DNA of 64,000 bases from Prevotella merdae (GTDB lineage Bacteria; Bacteroidota; Bacteroidia; Bacteroidales; Bacteroidaceae): positions 174,758 through 238,757 of the forward strand of contig NZ_LT985326.1 in the NCBI RefSeq assembly GCF_900290275.1, read 5' to 3'. Below, in pieces: positions 1 through 7,634 of this stretch. The notes below the pieces were generated by a model. That model searched no databases. It was not told the DNA's origin and saw nothing but the letters and a program-made list of their open reading frames with translations. How positions within the stretch are numbered: the stretch's first letter is position 1; the number at the start of each line of letters is the position of its first letter. The position numbers and the translations under genes were made by a program.

Positions 1-1035
1 GTAAGGACCAACAACAATAACGTCGTTGTCGGCAAGACGCACATTGCCAGTAAGTTTGCCGTTGAGTATGTAGTCGTATATATCGACCACAGTTACCAGG
101 CGGTTGTTGCGATACACCTTAATATTACGTAATGTACCTATATCGTTGGTGCCCCCTGCCATATAAAGGGCATGAAACACGGTGGCAAAAGCCGAAAGGG
201 TGTATGTTCCAGGCAACTTCACCTCGCCCATTACATTTACCATAATGGTGCGTGTCTGACCAACAGTAAGCTTTATGCGGCTGCTTGAATAGCGGCTACC
301 AAGTGTAGAGCGCAAACGAGCATTAGCCTGTGCAACAGTAAGACCGCTAACAGCCACTGGACCATACCCCTCTATAACAATATCACCATCAGGCGACACG
401 GTGCATTGCTCCGATTTTTGCGAAGCTCCATATATGTCGATTATAACAGCATCGCCAGGACCAAGGCGATAGTTTTGCGGTGTGGCAATATTCATGTTAG
501 GCTCAAAAGAGAGTTCCTTGTTATTGAAGATGTCACGACCAAACACCTTGTGTACCTTAGTATTCTTATTGTCATAATACTGCTTTACAATGGCAGCCGT
601 ATCGGGAATCATCTTGCCCAATTCATCGCGATATTCCAAAACTTCATCTTCCTTGTCCGAACTATCTCTATCGTTGCTTATACGATAATTAGAATATGCG
701 GATAAATCAGAGTTGCTACCTGCACTTTCATTGCCAGATGTACGTTTCTTGCCATTGTTAGTGCGCATACGAGACGAGCCTGTAGGGTCGCCAGCACTGC
801 CATACGAGTGTGATGTATTTTGCGACATCTGTTTCTGATACTTGTCGCGTACACGACGTATTTGCTGAATATTCACTCCTCGCTGCATAAGCTGTGTTAC
901 AATCTGGGCATTGTCTTTGCCCGCAGTATGCTCCTTGGCAATGTACGACATAACCTGGTCGTCGCTCATCGACTGTGCCATGCCAGCCACCGGCAACAGC
1001 ATAAGGAACATAAGATATATTAAAAGCTTTTTCAT
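1..1035 (-). CDS. Polysaccharide export protein (Wza-like, SLBB domain), 3' part outside the window
   Basis: The reading frame is open from an ATG at 1035 to the left edge (345 codons), so this is the N-terminal part of a longer gene. It starts with a Sec signal (MKKLLIYLMFLMLLPVAGMAQ), a Gln/Ser/Asn-rich linker, then around residue 215 a polysaccharide export domain (YRLGPGDAVIIDIYG, VSPDGDIVIEGYGPVAVSG) followed by an SLBB-like stretch (VNVMGEVKLPGTYTLSAFAT). By family this is the periplasmic/outer-membrane channel part of a Wza/Wzc capsule or exopolysaccharide exporter, with the translocase expected further left. Family is secure; which polysaccharide is exported is unknown. Confidence 0.88.
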   Translation of the reverse strand, partial: MKKLLIYLMFLMLLPVAGMAQSMSDDQVMSYIAKEHTAGKDNAQIVTQLMQRGVNIQQIRRVRDKYQKQMSQNTSHSYGSAGDPTGSSRMRTNNGKKRTSGNESAGSNSDLSAYSNYRISNDRDSSDKEDEVLEYRDELGKMIPDTAAIVKQYYDNKNTKVHKVFGRDIFNNKELSFEPNMNIATPQNYRLGPGDAVIIDIYGASQKSEQCTVSPDGDIVIEGYGPVAVSGLTVAQANARLRSTLGSRYSSSRIKLTVGQTRTIMVNVMGEVKLPGTYTLSAFATVFHALYMAGGTNDIGTLRNIKVYRNNRLVTVVDIYDYILNGKLTGNVRLADNDVIVVGPY

Positions 1036-1119
1036 ATTTTTTGTTTGAATTATTGCACAATTAGATTTTCTGACTGTTATACATTATATATATAACCAAC
1101 AAAAAGGTTTTTTGTTGTG

Positions 1120-1893
1120 TTATGACTCCACTTTTTCAATATTTTCTTCGTTTACAACCTTGCGGTAAATGTCGTTGAGCACCAATCCTGCTATTGTCAA
1201 ACCGAATATCGACGTAATATGGGCCATCGATCCATTGATTTGAGCCTTCACTATCAGGTTGGTTTCGCTATTAGGATTGCTGCCTCTATTCTCAAGCAGT
1301 TCCTCACTATATACACACTTGAACTTATGGGCAGGCTTGAGCCCTGACTTCTTCATGCGTTTGCGCAAAGCAGAACCTAAAGGACATCCGCGAACCTTCC
1401 AAAACTCGGCTACTTGAATCTTAGTAGGGTCCATCTTAAGTGCGGCACCCATTGACGAGAACAACACAGCATGTGTTTCGCATGCACGCATTATGAGCGA
1501 CACCTTATCCTTGAGCGAGTCTATGCAGTCGATAATGTAATCGTATTGGTCGAGCCCAAACTCCTCGTGCGTTTCCTCACTATACATCTTCTGCAAAGCC
1601 GTTATCTCACAATTGGGATTTATCTCAAGCAAACGCTCTTTTAAGGCCTCAACCTTGGCACGACCTATGGTCTTGGTAGTGGCCATAAGCTGGCGGTTTA
1701 CATTACTTGCGCATACTTTGTCGCAGTCTACTATTGTTAGCCTACGTATGCCCGAACGCACCAGACACTCTACACACCAACTGCCCACACCTCCAACACC
1801 AAAAACAATTACACGCTTGGATGCGATCTGCTCCATCACATCGCTGCCAAGAAGCAACTCGGCACGCATAAAAATATCTTTATCTACATTCAT
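1120..1893 (-). CDS. tcdA: tRNA threonylcarbamoyladenosine dehydratase (ThiF/E1-like)
   Basis: 257 residues of the ThiF/MoeB/E1 superfamily. A Rossmann nucleotide-binding motif (VIVFGVGGVGSWCVECL) lies near residue 30, followed by the adenylation motif around DCDKVCASNVNRQL and a second conserved patch (DYIIDCIDSLKDK). Length and the PLGSALRKRMKKSG segment match TcdA (CsdL/YgdL), which uses ATP to cyclise the t6A modification of ANN-decoding tRNAs. No zinc-finger cysteine pairs typical of MoeB/ThiF are seen, which favours TcdA. A TATCTTTG -7 box lies on the same strand at 1956-1963. It runs toward the export gene with an 84-base gap and is probably transcribed separately. Confidence 0.85.
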   Translation of the reverse strand: MNVDKDIFMRAELLLGSDVMEQIASKRVIVFGVGGVGSWCVECLVRSGIRRLTIVDCDKVCASNVNRQLMATTKTIGRAKVEALKERLLEINPNCEITALQKMYSEETHEEFGLDQYDYIIDCIDSLKDKVSLIMRACETHAVLFSSMGAALKMDPTKIQVAEFWKVRGCPLGSALRKRMKKSGLKPAHKFKCVYSEELLENRGSNPNSETNLIVKAQINGSMAHITSIFGLTIAGLVLNDIYRKVVNEENIEKVES

Positions 1894-2023
1894 TGCTCAC
1901 AAGTATATATCTTTATTTCTGATAAGTTTCTCCCTATATATAATATAATAAGGTGCAAAGATAAGCAATTTAACCGAATATATATATAAAATAAAACTTT
2001 TTAGATAAATAATTCGGTAAAAA

Positions 2024-2055
2024 TTTGGCTGTTACAAAATAAATACCTACCTTTG
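2024..2055 (+). promoter_or_regulatory. Promoter of tRNA-Arg
   Basis: TTTG at 2024-2027 and TACCTTTG at 2048-2055 are separated by 20 bases, matching the Bacteroidetes primary sigma consensus (TTTG, 19-21 bases, TAnnTTTG). The tRNA begins about 40 bases downstream. Confidence 0.75.
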
Positions 2056-2096
2056 CACTCGCAATTAAGAAATACACCTAATTGCCACAAAGGTTT

Positions 2097-2170
2097 GGCT
2101 CCGTAGCTCAACTGAATAGAGCATCTGACTACGGATCAGAAGGTTGCAGGTTTGAATCCTGCCGGAGTCA
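2097..2170 (+). tRNA. tRNA-Arg (anticodon ACG)
   Basis: Full cloverleaf: acceptor GGCTCCG pairs with CGGAGTC (one G-T), D stem GCTC/GAGC, anticodon stem TCTGA/TCAGA with loop CTACGGA giving anticodon ACG, and T stem GCAGG/CCTGC around TTTGAAT. The discriminator base is A; the CCA end is not encoded. The genomic ACG anticodon is normally deaminated to ICG and reads CGU/CGC/CGA. Confidence 0.95.
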
Positions 2171-2190
2171 CTCAGATTACCAAATTTATA

Positions 2191-2229
2191 AAAAAGAGAA
2201 TGTTATTAGTTTAACATTCTCTTTTTTTT
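2191..2229 (+). terminator. Intrinsic terminator after tRNA-Arg
   Basis: Arms AAAAAGAGAATGTTA (2191-2205) and TAACATTCTCTTTTT (2212-2226) are perfectly complementary around a 6-base loop and are followed by a T run. Placed directly after the tRNA. Confidence 0.85.
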
Positions 2230-2297
2230 ATTCTATTATTGTTCAACACAATTAAGGGCTCATATAATATTGTTGTGTTTTTAACAATCTGTATTTC

Positions 2298-3266
2298 TTA
2301 TGCAAACAACTGTTTTACCCTATAAAGATAGAACTTCAGATCATTCACTCCTCTGAATTCAGCCCTGAATGTTTTTAGCTTGCAGTTAAACGATTCTGCA
2401 CTGGCGTTAGTTCTTTTGTCATTGAAGAAATTCAGTATTCTGTCATAATGGTTTTGAAACGTCTTGATGACTGTATTAAACTCTTCACAGTTCCATTGCT
2501 CAACCTGATTAAACCATAATGCGAGTTTGGGTCGTGCCACGTCCTTGTTATCGTAATCCGAATATATCTTACCCAATCTTAAAGCAAGATAATAAAACTC
2601 TTTCATGTCCGGAAATCGACTGAACAGAACCTTGGCTCTTTCTGCCTGTGATTCGGTCCAGTCATTCGGCTTTCTTACAAGCAACCTGCTGCATCTTACC
2701 ATAAGCTGCTTAAGAGTGTCTCCACAGCTTAATATTTCAGGCTTGTATTCAAGCCCTTTCTCCTTGTACAAAGCACGCATGCGATTATCCTCCGCCATCA
2801 CTTCCCAACGGTGCTTTATACGTAAGTCCTGAAGAGCATCATACATAAGTTTCTGCACATGGAATCGGTCAACGATCTGCTCTGCATTGGGAAAACACTT
2901 ACGTACTATCTTATACATAGAGTTTGACATGTCCATAGTAACAGACTTGACCATTGCACGTTTGCCGACAGGAAGACGCTGTAACTTCTTGATTATAAAG
3001 TCTGATTTCACTCCCTTTACCATTGCAACCAGCGTACCCTTCCTTCCATGCCCGTCCTTATTGGTCACAATTGTGTACAATTCTCCATTGCTCAGTGAAG
3101 ACTCGTCTATGGCAAGATGTTCACCGAGATTGCAGGCATAAAGCGTAAACTCCTCTGAATGTTTTTTCTGATTCCAGGAGTGAAATCCACTCAGATGGTT
3201 CTTGTAGTAGTCATTTAGGACATTTGCCTTCAAATGCGTAAACTCTGCTACACTCTTGATGCTCAC
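2298..3266 (-). CDS. ISAon1-family transposase, catalytic ORF (orfB)
   Basis: 322 residues from a GTG at 3266, related to the DDE transposase domain of ISL3. Expected motifs are seen: LAIDESSLSNGELYTIVTN (first catalytic Asp), VTMDMSNSMYKIVRKCFPNA (second Asp) with IVDRFHVQKLM, and the C-terminal NASAESFNCKLKTFR (Glu). The frame is open upstream of the GTG to a TAA overlapping the T6A4 run in orfA, so the protein is probably made as an orfA-orfB fusion by frameshifting rather than from the GTG. Homologous to the copy-2 protein at 7600-8592. Confidence 0.85.
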   Translation of the reverse strand: MSIKSVAEFTHLKANVLNDYYKNHLSGFHSWNQKKHSEEFTLYACNLGEHLAIDESSLSNGELYTIVTNKDGHGRKGTLVAMVKGVKSDFIIKKLQRLPVGKRAMVKSVTMDMSNSMYKIVRKCFPNAEQIVDRFHVQKLMYDALQDLRIKHRWEVMAEDNRMRALYKEKGLEYKPEILSCGDTLKQLMVRCSRLLVRKPNDWTESQAERAKVLFSRFPDMKEFYYLALRLGKIYSDYDNKDVARPKLALWFNQVEQWNCEEFNTVIKTFQNHYDRILNFFNDKRTNASAESFNCKLKTFRAEFRGVNDLKFYLYRVKQLFA

Positions 3267-3276
3267 TGCATGGGTA

Positions 3277-3639
3277 TCAAGGTAATTCTTTTAAAAAAGC
3301 TCCGAACTCAGCGGTAATTCTGGTTCCAGATGCAACAAGATTCCAATCGCGACTGTAGCTCTTGCCGGTAGACTTGTCAAGCCATCTGCGTCGCTTTATT
3401 CTGAAATACATGGTATGGTCACGGACGGGAAAGTCTGTAACTGTTATTGGCTTGTGGAAACCATTGGAAATTAAAGGAAGGTCTTGTAAGTTTTCAGGCA
3501 CAATATCTTTCTCAACTAAGACCAACATAAAATAATCTCCCATGTTGGAAGCTTCTGTTATGTCGAAATAGTCAAGGAGTCCTGCGGGAAGAAACAAGGA
3601 CAATACGGACTTGTAATCTATGGGCTGAGTTCTATTCAT
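3277..3639 (-). CDS. ISAon1-family transposase N-terminal region protein (orfA)
   Basis: 120 residues from an ATG at 3639. It has no cysteine finger but carries the conserved core TDFPVRDHTMYFRIKRRRW followed by GTRITAEFGAFLK, shared with copy 2 (FPIRDH, RRRRW, AFLK). This is the small companion ORF of the family, probably the DNA-binding end of the transposase. It ends 10 bases before the orfB start, in a different frame; the sequence GCTTTTTTAAAAGA near its end (run at 3289-3298) is the likely recoding site. Confidence 0.78.
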   Translation of the reverse strand: MNRTQPIDYKSVLSLFLPAGLLDYFDITEASNMGDYFMLVLVEKDIVPENLQDLPLISNGFHKPITVTDFPVRDHTMYFRIKRRRWLDKSTGKSYSRDWNLVASGTRITAEFGAFLKELP

Positions 3640-3809
3640 GACGCAAAGATAAACAATAATATTGGATTGTTAAAAACACAACAATATTATTTGATCCCAA
3701 TTAAGGATCAAATAATCTTCCAACCTGGGTAGAACACAATTTAAAAAGTAAGCGGCCGCATAGTCCATATTATAAAAACTATACGGCTGCCAGCCATAAT
3801 TATATTGTC

Positions 3810-4316
3810 TTAAAGAGTAACTTCACATCCGAGAGATCCCATTAGACGTAGATTACTTTTTATGTCTTTAGTGTGAGAATCATATTCTCTTACAGAGAGT
3901 CTAATAAATGGCTTGAGCTTGTGACATGCCATTAACTTAAACTTCAAGCCAGCCTCATAGAACATATAGTTCCAGTCGTTATGACATTTTGCAGGGCATC
4001 CAAGTCCAAGAAAAACAGACAAATCACTTTCTGCACTATGGTATGCCGAATAACCAATACGACCTTGAATTACTTCATTTGTTGCATATGACTGGATATT
4101 ATTTTCTTTGAATAATGAAATATTGTGTTCTGCTTGTATACCAACAGAAAAGCGTTTCAAGACTTCATAGTCTAAGACGAATCCTACCTCATAAGGCGTA
4201 AACTCTTTATTGAAACCACCGCCTTGAGTAAAGATACCAAGATTAAACTTTCCGGTCTGACAAAAGGCCAGTATAGGGAACGCAGATATAAAGAATATTA
4301 GAATAATTTTTCGCAT
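3810..4316 (-). CDS. Small outer-membrane beta-barrel-like secreted protein, unknown function
   Basis: 168 residues. An N-terminal signal peptide (MRKIILIFFISAFPILAFCQ) is followed by alternating hydrophobic/polar strands with glycines and aromatics (FNLGIFTQGGGFNKEF, FSVGIQAEHNIS, VFLGLGC, YMFYEAGLKFKL, RLMGSLGCEVTL), the look of a porin-like 8-strand barrel in Bacteroidetes. Cysteines CPAKC and a terminal aromatic-free strand are unusual. It sits alone between an IS and a lipoprotein gene in an AT-rich stretch. No specific function is supported. Confidence 0.6.
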   Translation of the reverse strand: MRKIILIFFISAFPILAFCQTGKFNLGIFTQGGGFNKEFTPYEVGFVLDYEVLKRFSVGIQAEHNISLFKENNIQSYATNEVIQGRIGYSAYHSAESDLSVFLGLGCPAKCHNDWNYMFYEAGLKFKLMACHKLKPFIRLSVREYDSHTKDIKSNLRLMGSLGCEVTL

Positions 4317-4624
4317 CTTGTTAAATCTTTATACGTATCAATCACAATACTTCGTTATAGGTATACTAGTCAATTCTCATTATTAATGGGAGTTAACAGA
4401 GAAAATCTTCTATAATTAATTATATTCTGCTTGATACTTAAAAAGTCAAAAATCTTCATGTGTAACACATTCAAATACTAAAGCTTATAATAATGCCAAT
4501 AAGACACCTGTATGAATAATAAACACAAAAGTGTTGCTATGTGACTATATATTATTTCACAACAATCAAGATGGCTTACTGGCATTTTATATGTATTATA
4601 TGTAAATGTTGTTCACAAATGTTA
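4317..4624. other. AT-rich intergenic region
   Basis: 308 bases with no convincing gene. The only structure seen is a distant inverted repeat, AATGCCAATAAG (4492-4503) and CTTACTGGCATT (4575-4586), one mismatch and a 71-base loop, and a small ACACAAAAGTGT hairpin between them. It may be the 3' end structure of the lipoprotein gene that ends at 4625. Confidence 0.4.
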
Positions 4625-5443
4625 TTATCGTACAGCATCTCCATTCCAAAGAAGGGCACTCGCATTAGCAACAGACACTCCATCTTTTACCATCCTTTTT
4701 AAATTAGGATTTATATTTGAGTCTGTGATAGTTCGGTCAATACGCTTTATATAGGTAGTATCTGCATCTTCTACATACTGCAAACCATCCAGCACCATTC
4801 CGCTAATTTCCAAAGCATCTTTCTTGTCTTGTGTATCAGCTAACGTTTTTAGACGATTGATATTTTCAGATATGGACGAATTTGTATCGAAATTATCCTT
4901 TACAACTGTTAACATACGTATCATTTTCTCCTTCTCTGTGCTAGAAATCGATTTATGACTTACTTCTGCAACACGTTCAACTATAGTTTGAATAGACATG
5001 GTATCTACCTTATCGCCATATTTCTCATACAATTCCCTTGTTATTCTATTGTGCATGTCTCCCAAAGAATTTGGCTCTATATAGCCTATATTCTCGGTTT
5101 TAAAATTTTTATCAGTTGCTACAGACTTTTCTTCTTTTGTAACATTCCAAATTAAAGTAGACGCACTTATACCTGTACTAAGATCTCCACTTAGCAAAGT
5201 TCCGCCAGCATCTGCTGCCGCACTGATAATCCATCGCAACCATTTTGGCATACGTCGTACTCCCTTTGATGATTGCTGTGGGAGATACGCATTGTTGATA
5301 GCTGCAATATCCTCTTTTAGGAGAGACACTGCTTCTTGATTACTTTCAGATTCTTCTGCCACAACAGATTCTGTCTCAGATGAGCAACTAACACTCGCGA
5401 AAACGAGTAACAAGCTCACGAAATAAAAAACTACCTTTTTCAT
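4625..5443 (-). CDS. Putative lipoprotein, unknown function
   Basis: 272 residues. A lipoprotein signal peptide ends at a lipobox-like ASVSC (Cys about residue 20), followed by an acidic Ser/Glu linker (SSETESVVAEESESNQE). A glycine-rich hydrophobic stretch (SAAADAGGTLLSGDLSTG) near residue 75 could contact a membrane; the rest is predicted helical with repeated charged segments (STEKEKMIRMLTVVKDNFD). No family is recognised. Next to the divergent LuxR regulator at 5685, which may control it; this is context only. Confidence 0.6.
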   Translation of the reverse strand: MKKVVFYFVSLLLVFASVSCSSETESVVAEESESNQEAVSLLKEDIAAINNAYLPQQSSKGVRRMPKWLRWIISAAADAGGTLLSGDLSTGISASTLIWNVTKEEKSVATDKNFKTENIGYIEPNSLGDMHNRITRELYEKYGDKVDTMSIQTIVERVAEVSHKSISSTEKEKMIRMLTVVKDNFDTNSSISENINRLKTLADTQDKKDALEISGMVLDGLQYVEDADTTYIKRIDRTITDSNINPNLKRMVKDGVSVANASALLWNGDAVR

Positions 5444-5651
5444 TAGTGATATGATTTAGAAAAAGAACATAACAATGCAGGTTTTCACGAATCTACTTAA
5501 ACGACACAATATCTGTTGTGCTCAGGTTATGTATGAGGGTTACTAATACCTAACGATTACAAAGATAGATTAAAATTAGCAAACGTACATAGTTTTATGT
5601 AAATAAGTGAAGTTTTTCTCTTATTTTTCATACTTTAGTATCAAACTGTTG

Positions 5652-5680
5652 TTGTATTTCGCTCTTTATTATTAACTTTG
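5652..5680 (+). promoter_or_regulatory. Promoter of the LuxR-type regulator
   Basis: TTG at 5652-5654 and TAACTTTG at 5673-5680, 18 bases apart. The start codon at 5685 is only four bases after the -7 box, so transcription from here would give a leaderless or nearly leaderless mRNA, or a further upstream promoter exists. Confidence 0.5.
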
Positions 5681-5684
5681 CACC

Positions 5685-6419
5685 ATGAAAAGAGTGAACT
5701 TCATAACAACAATAAATTACGCAGACTGTATCTCTGATCAAACTGCCGACCTTCTCCCATTTTATATTAAGTCTGCAAAAGCTATGGATTGCCTTGTGAG
5801 TAATAGAATATTATTGATAGACTATCACGACGGCTATCTACCATATGTTCCAGATGATTTTCCCTTCTCGAATGACAACGTTGTGAAAGACATAGACTAT
5901 TGTGTCAAGAATATGTTTTCAGAAGTACAAATAAAGGAAATTAGAGAAATAGATAGTGCATTTTACTCATTCCTGAAGACTTTAAGCAATGAGCAAAAAA
6001 CACAATGCATATTACATACTGATTTATGCATGTTTATAAATGGCAATAAAACTCTGTTACATAGAACAATAACGCCTTATGCTCTGGATGTCAATGGGGA
6101 TGTTTGGCTTTCATTGTGTGCTTTTACATTTCCTTCTAGAGCAAACACAGGAAATGCTATTATAAAGATGAAGCGTTCTAAATTTCATTATCAATATAAT
6201 AACGGATGTTGGGATATTTCTACTAATACAGAATTAACAGAGATTGAATCAAGGATATTATCACTATCTACAACAGGTCTTAGTGCTATGCAAATTGGAT
6301 CTTTTATGCATCTATCAGAAGCAACAATAAAATCACATAAGCAGGCAATTTTCAAAAAACTAGGCGTCTTGAACATTTCTGAGGCCATTTCCTATGTTGT
6401 TGATTATGACTTGTTATAG
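5685..6419 (+). CDS. LuxR-family transcriptional regulator (orphan)
   Basis: 244 residues. The last 65 residues are a GerE/LuxR helix-turn-helix: LTEIESRILSLSTTGLSAMQ, then GSFMHLSEATIKSHKQAIFK and KLGVLNISEAISY. The first 170 residues do not look like a phosphoacceptor receiver (no Asp-Asp-Lys pattern seen); SDQTADLLPFYIKSAKAM and CILHTDLCMFI may form a sensory or PAS-like fold. It is divergent from the 4625-5443 lipoprotein across a 241-base gap and lies in the IS-rich island. Target genes cannot be inferred beyond neighbourhood. Confidence 0.75.
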   Translation: MKRVNFITTINYADCISDQTADLLPFYIKSAKAMDCLVSNRILLIDYHDGYLPYVPDDFPFSNDNVVKDIDYCVKNMFSEVQIKEIREIDSAFYSFLKTLSNEQKTQCILHTDLCMFINGNKTLLHRTITPYALDVNGDVWLSLCAFTFPSRANTGNAIIKMKRSKFHYQYNNGCWDISTNTELTEIESRILSLSTTGLSAMQIGSFMHLSEATIKSHKQAIFKKLGVLNISEAISYVVDYDLL

Positions 6420-6511
6420 TTTAATTTTTGGAAAAGGCATGCTTGAATTAGTGATACTGTCTTATACTTATATAGGTAGACATATTATACAGACTAGTAA
6501 ATATGAGTTGA

Positions 6512-6664
6512 CAGGATTTCACTGCGTCAAAAGAGCCTGATGGTAACTATTTTACGGTTCATCCGGAATATGGAGTGATTAATTGTGACGACACAGGGCT
6601 ACAACTAACGATGCATGCAAATATGTTACCATTTACAATCGTAATACTAATGTCTGGAACGTAA
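6512..6664 (+). pseudogene. Possible coding relic between the LuxR gene and IS982 remnant
   Basis: After an in-frame ATG-AGT-TGA the frame is open for about 50 codons (DFTASKEPDGNYFTVHPEYG, then VINCDDTGLQLTMHANMLPF) to a TAA at 6662. The composition looks protein-like but there is no intact start and no recognised family. It overlaps one copy of the 25-bp dispersed motif at 6556-6579. It could be a decayed gene fragment or chance. Confidence 0.25.
6556..6579 (+). repeat. Dispersed GGTTCATCC motif, solo copy
   Basis: GGTTCATCCGGAATATGGAG plus TGAT. The same motif, with few changes, occurs at 50626 (+), 50954-50977 (-) and 62544 (+). The pair near 50.6-51.0 kb is inverted and looks like element ends, so this solo copy may be an IS or MITE end left by a deletion. 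Alternatively it is coding relic, since all plus copies translate in one frame as V-x-PE-(Y/F)-GV. Confidence 0.5.
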
Positions 6665-7182
6665 TATAACGTGAGTTCGACGAATTAGAATAAGGTTAAT
6701 TGTCTATCTATAGTCCTTTGGACTGCAATTGTTGGTTTCTTAGGGAAGAAACAATATGCAGCCAAAGCTCCAAGAGTATTGACAATGAAGTTATCAAAAG
6801 ATCTGTGTCTGGAATGTTCCACCTGTGCGATATTCTTAAGTTCATCGTTTACGGTCTCAATGATAGCCCGTTTTCTCAACAAGAGCCTGTCTGATATTTT
6901 CATAATAGAGCCTTTCATGTTGCTTTTTAGTTTCGTAATAAGCTGTATTCCATCAACGAAAAGTTTATCGAATAGATTCTTGCTTATATATCCCTTATCT
7001 CCAACAAGTTTGCCGTAGATAAAATCGACAAATGCTTTATATTCCAAGGGCTTACGGTCGTCAATGTCACCAGGAGTAATCATAAAGTTAAGCAATTCTC
7101 CTTTTTCATTACATATTAGGTGAAGCTTAAAACCGAAAAACCATCCCATAGAACATTTGCCTCTTTGAGCAATACCTTTAAT
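6665..7182 (-). mobile_element. Truncated IS982-family element
   Basis: Remnant holding the 3' two-thirds of an IS982-type transposase and probably one element end near 6665-6690 (ACGTGAGTTCGACGAATTAG). The transposase frame stays open upstream to 7182, where the second ISAon1/ISL3-like element is inserted. No N-terminal IS982 sequence is recognised on the far side of that element, so the IS982 copy was truncated before, or at about the same place as, the insertion. Confidence 0.6.
6685..7182 (-). pseudogene. IS982-family transposase, C-terminal fragment
   Basis: Reads GIAQRGKCSMGWFFGFKLHL, then GDIDDRKPLEYKAFVDFIYG, GDKGYISKNLFDKLF and KRAIIETVNDELKNI: the second catalytic Asp (GDKGY) and the Glu (ETVNDELKN) of the IS982 DDE domain are present, but the first Asp and the N-terminal third are missing. 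An ATG exists at 7149 but is internal to the family sequence and should not be taken as the true start. Cannot be functional on its own. Confidence 0.8.
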
Positions 7183-7244
7183 GGCTCAGTGGAAAAGTAC
7201 TGTGGATGTTTTTTTTGTTTCATAGTATTTTGTATCTTTGCATT

Positions 7245-7634
7245 ATGAACATGCTTGAACAATTAGCCCGTATAGTTCTTCCCAAAGAAATACTGGACAA
7301 TTTCGATATCGTCAAGATAGAAACAGATGAGTCTGATATTGACTCAATGAGTATGACCATCTATCTAGACGAGCGTATGAATGCTTATCTCCAAAAATCT
7401 GAGGACTACGAATCCAAAGGTTTTATGGATGCTGTACGCATAACTGATTTTCCGATTCGTGACCATAAAGTGATTCTTGTACTTCGTCGTCGTAGATGGA
7501 GAAACAAGGAAACAGGAGAGACATTTGTCGACCGTATTAGTGTTACCGAATCAGGAACCCGCTACTCGAAAGAGTTTGCGGCTTTTTTAAAAGAGACGTA
7601 TGGACATATCCCCGACGACCTGCCGTACGCTTGA
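7245..7634 (+). CDS. ISAon1-family transposase N-terminal region protein (orfA), copy 2
   Basis: 129 residues from the ATG at 7245, chosen over an upstream in-frame codon because TATCTTTG at 7233-7240 is the promoter -7 box and the ATG gives the usual family start (MNMLEQLARIVLPKEILDNF). Conserved core ITDFPIRDHKVILVLRRRRW, then GTRYSKEFAAFLK. The final codons overlap orfB by 35 bases. The GCTTTTTTAAAAGA string (run 7583-7592) is identical to copy 1 at the equivalent place. Confidence 0.78.
   Translation: MNMLEQLARIVLPKEILDNFDIVKIETDESDIDSMSMTIYLDERMNAYLQKSEDYESKGFMDAVRITDFPIRDHKVILVLRRRRWRNKETGETFVDRISVTESGTRYSKEFAAFLKETYGHIPDDLPYA

Larger units (their letters stand above)
2256..3698 (-). 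mobile_element. ISAon1/ISL3-like insertion sequence, copy 1 (complete)
   Basis: A 1443-bp element. Both ends start GGG and carry an inverted repeat: left GGGCTCATATAATATTGTTG, right (complement) GGGATCAAATAATATTGTTG, continuing perfectly through GTGTTTTTAACAATC. The sequence AATTAA flanks both ends (2250-2255 and 3699-3704), a probable target duplication of at least 6 bp. Inside are two overlapping-frame ORFs, an N-terminal orfA and a DDE-type orfB, as in elements annotated ISAon1. Both ORFs are intact, so the element may still be active. Confidence 0.85.

Noticed and set aside
406..1023. Plus-strand frames in the first kilobase
   Set aside because: They overlap the clear minus-strand polysaccharide export gene and have no motifs.
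6900..7149. IS982 transposase starting at the ATG at 7149 as an intact gene
   Set aside because: The homologous sequence continues upstream to the insertion border, so the ATG is internal and the first catalytic Asp is missing.
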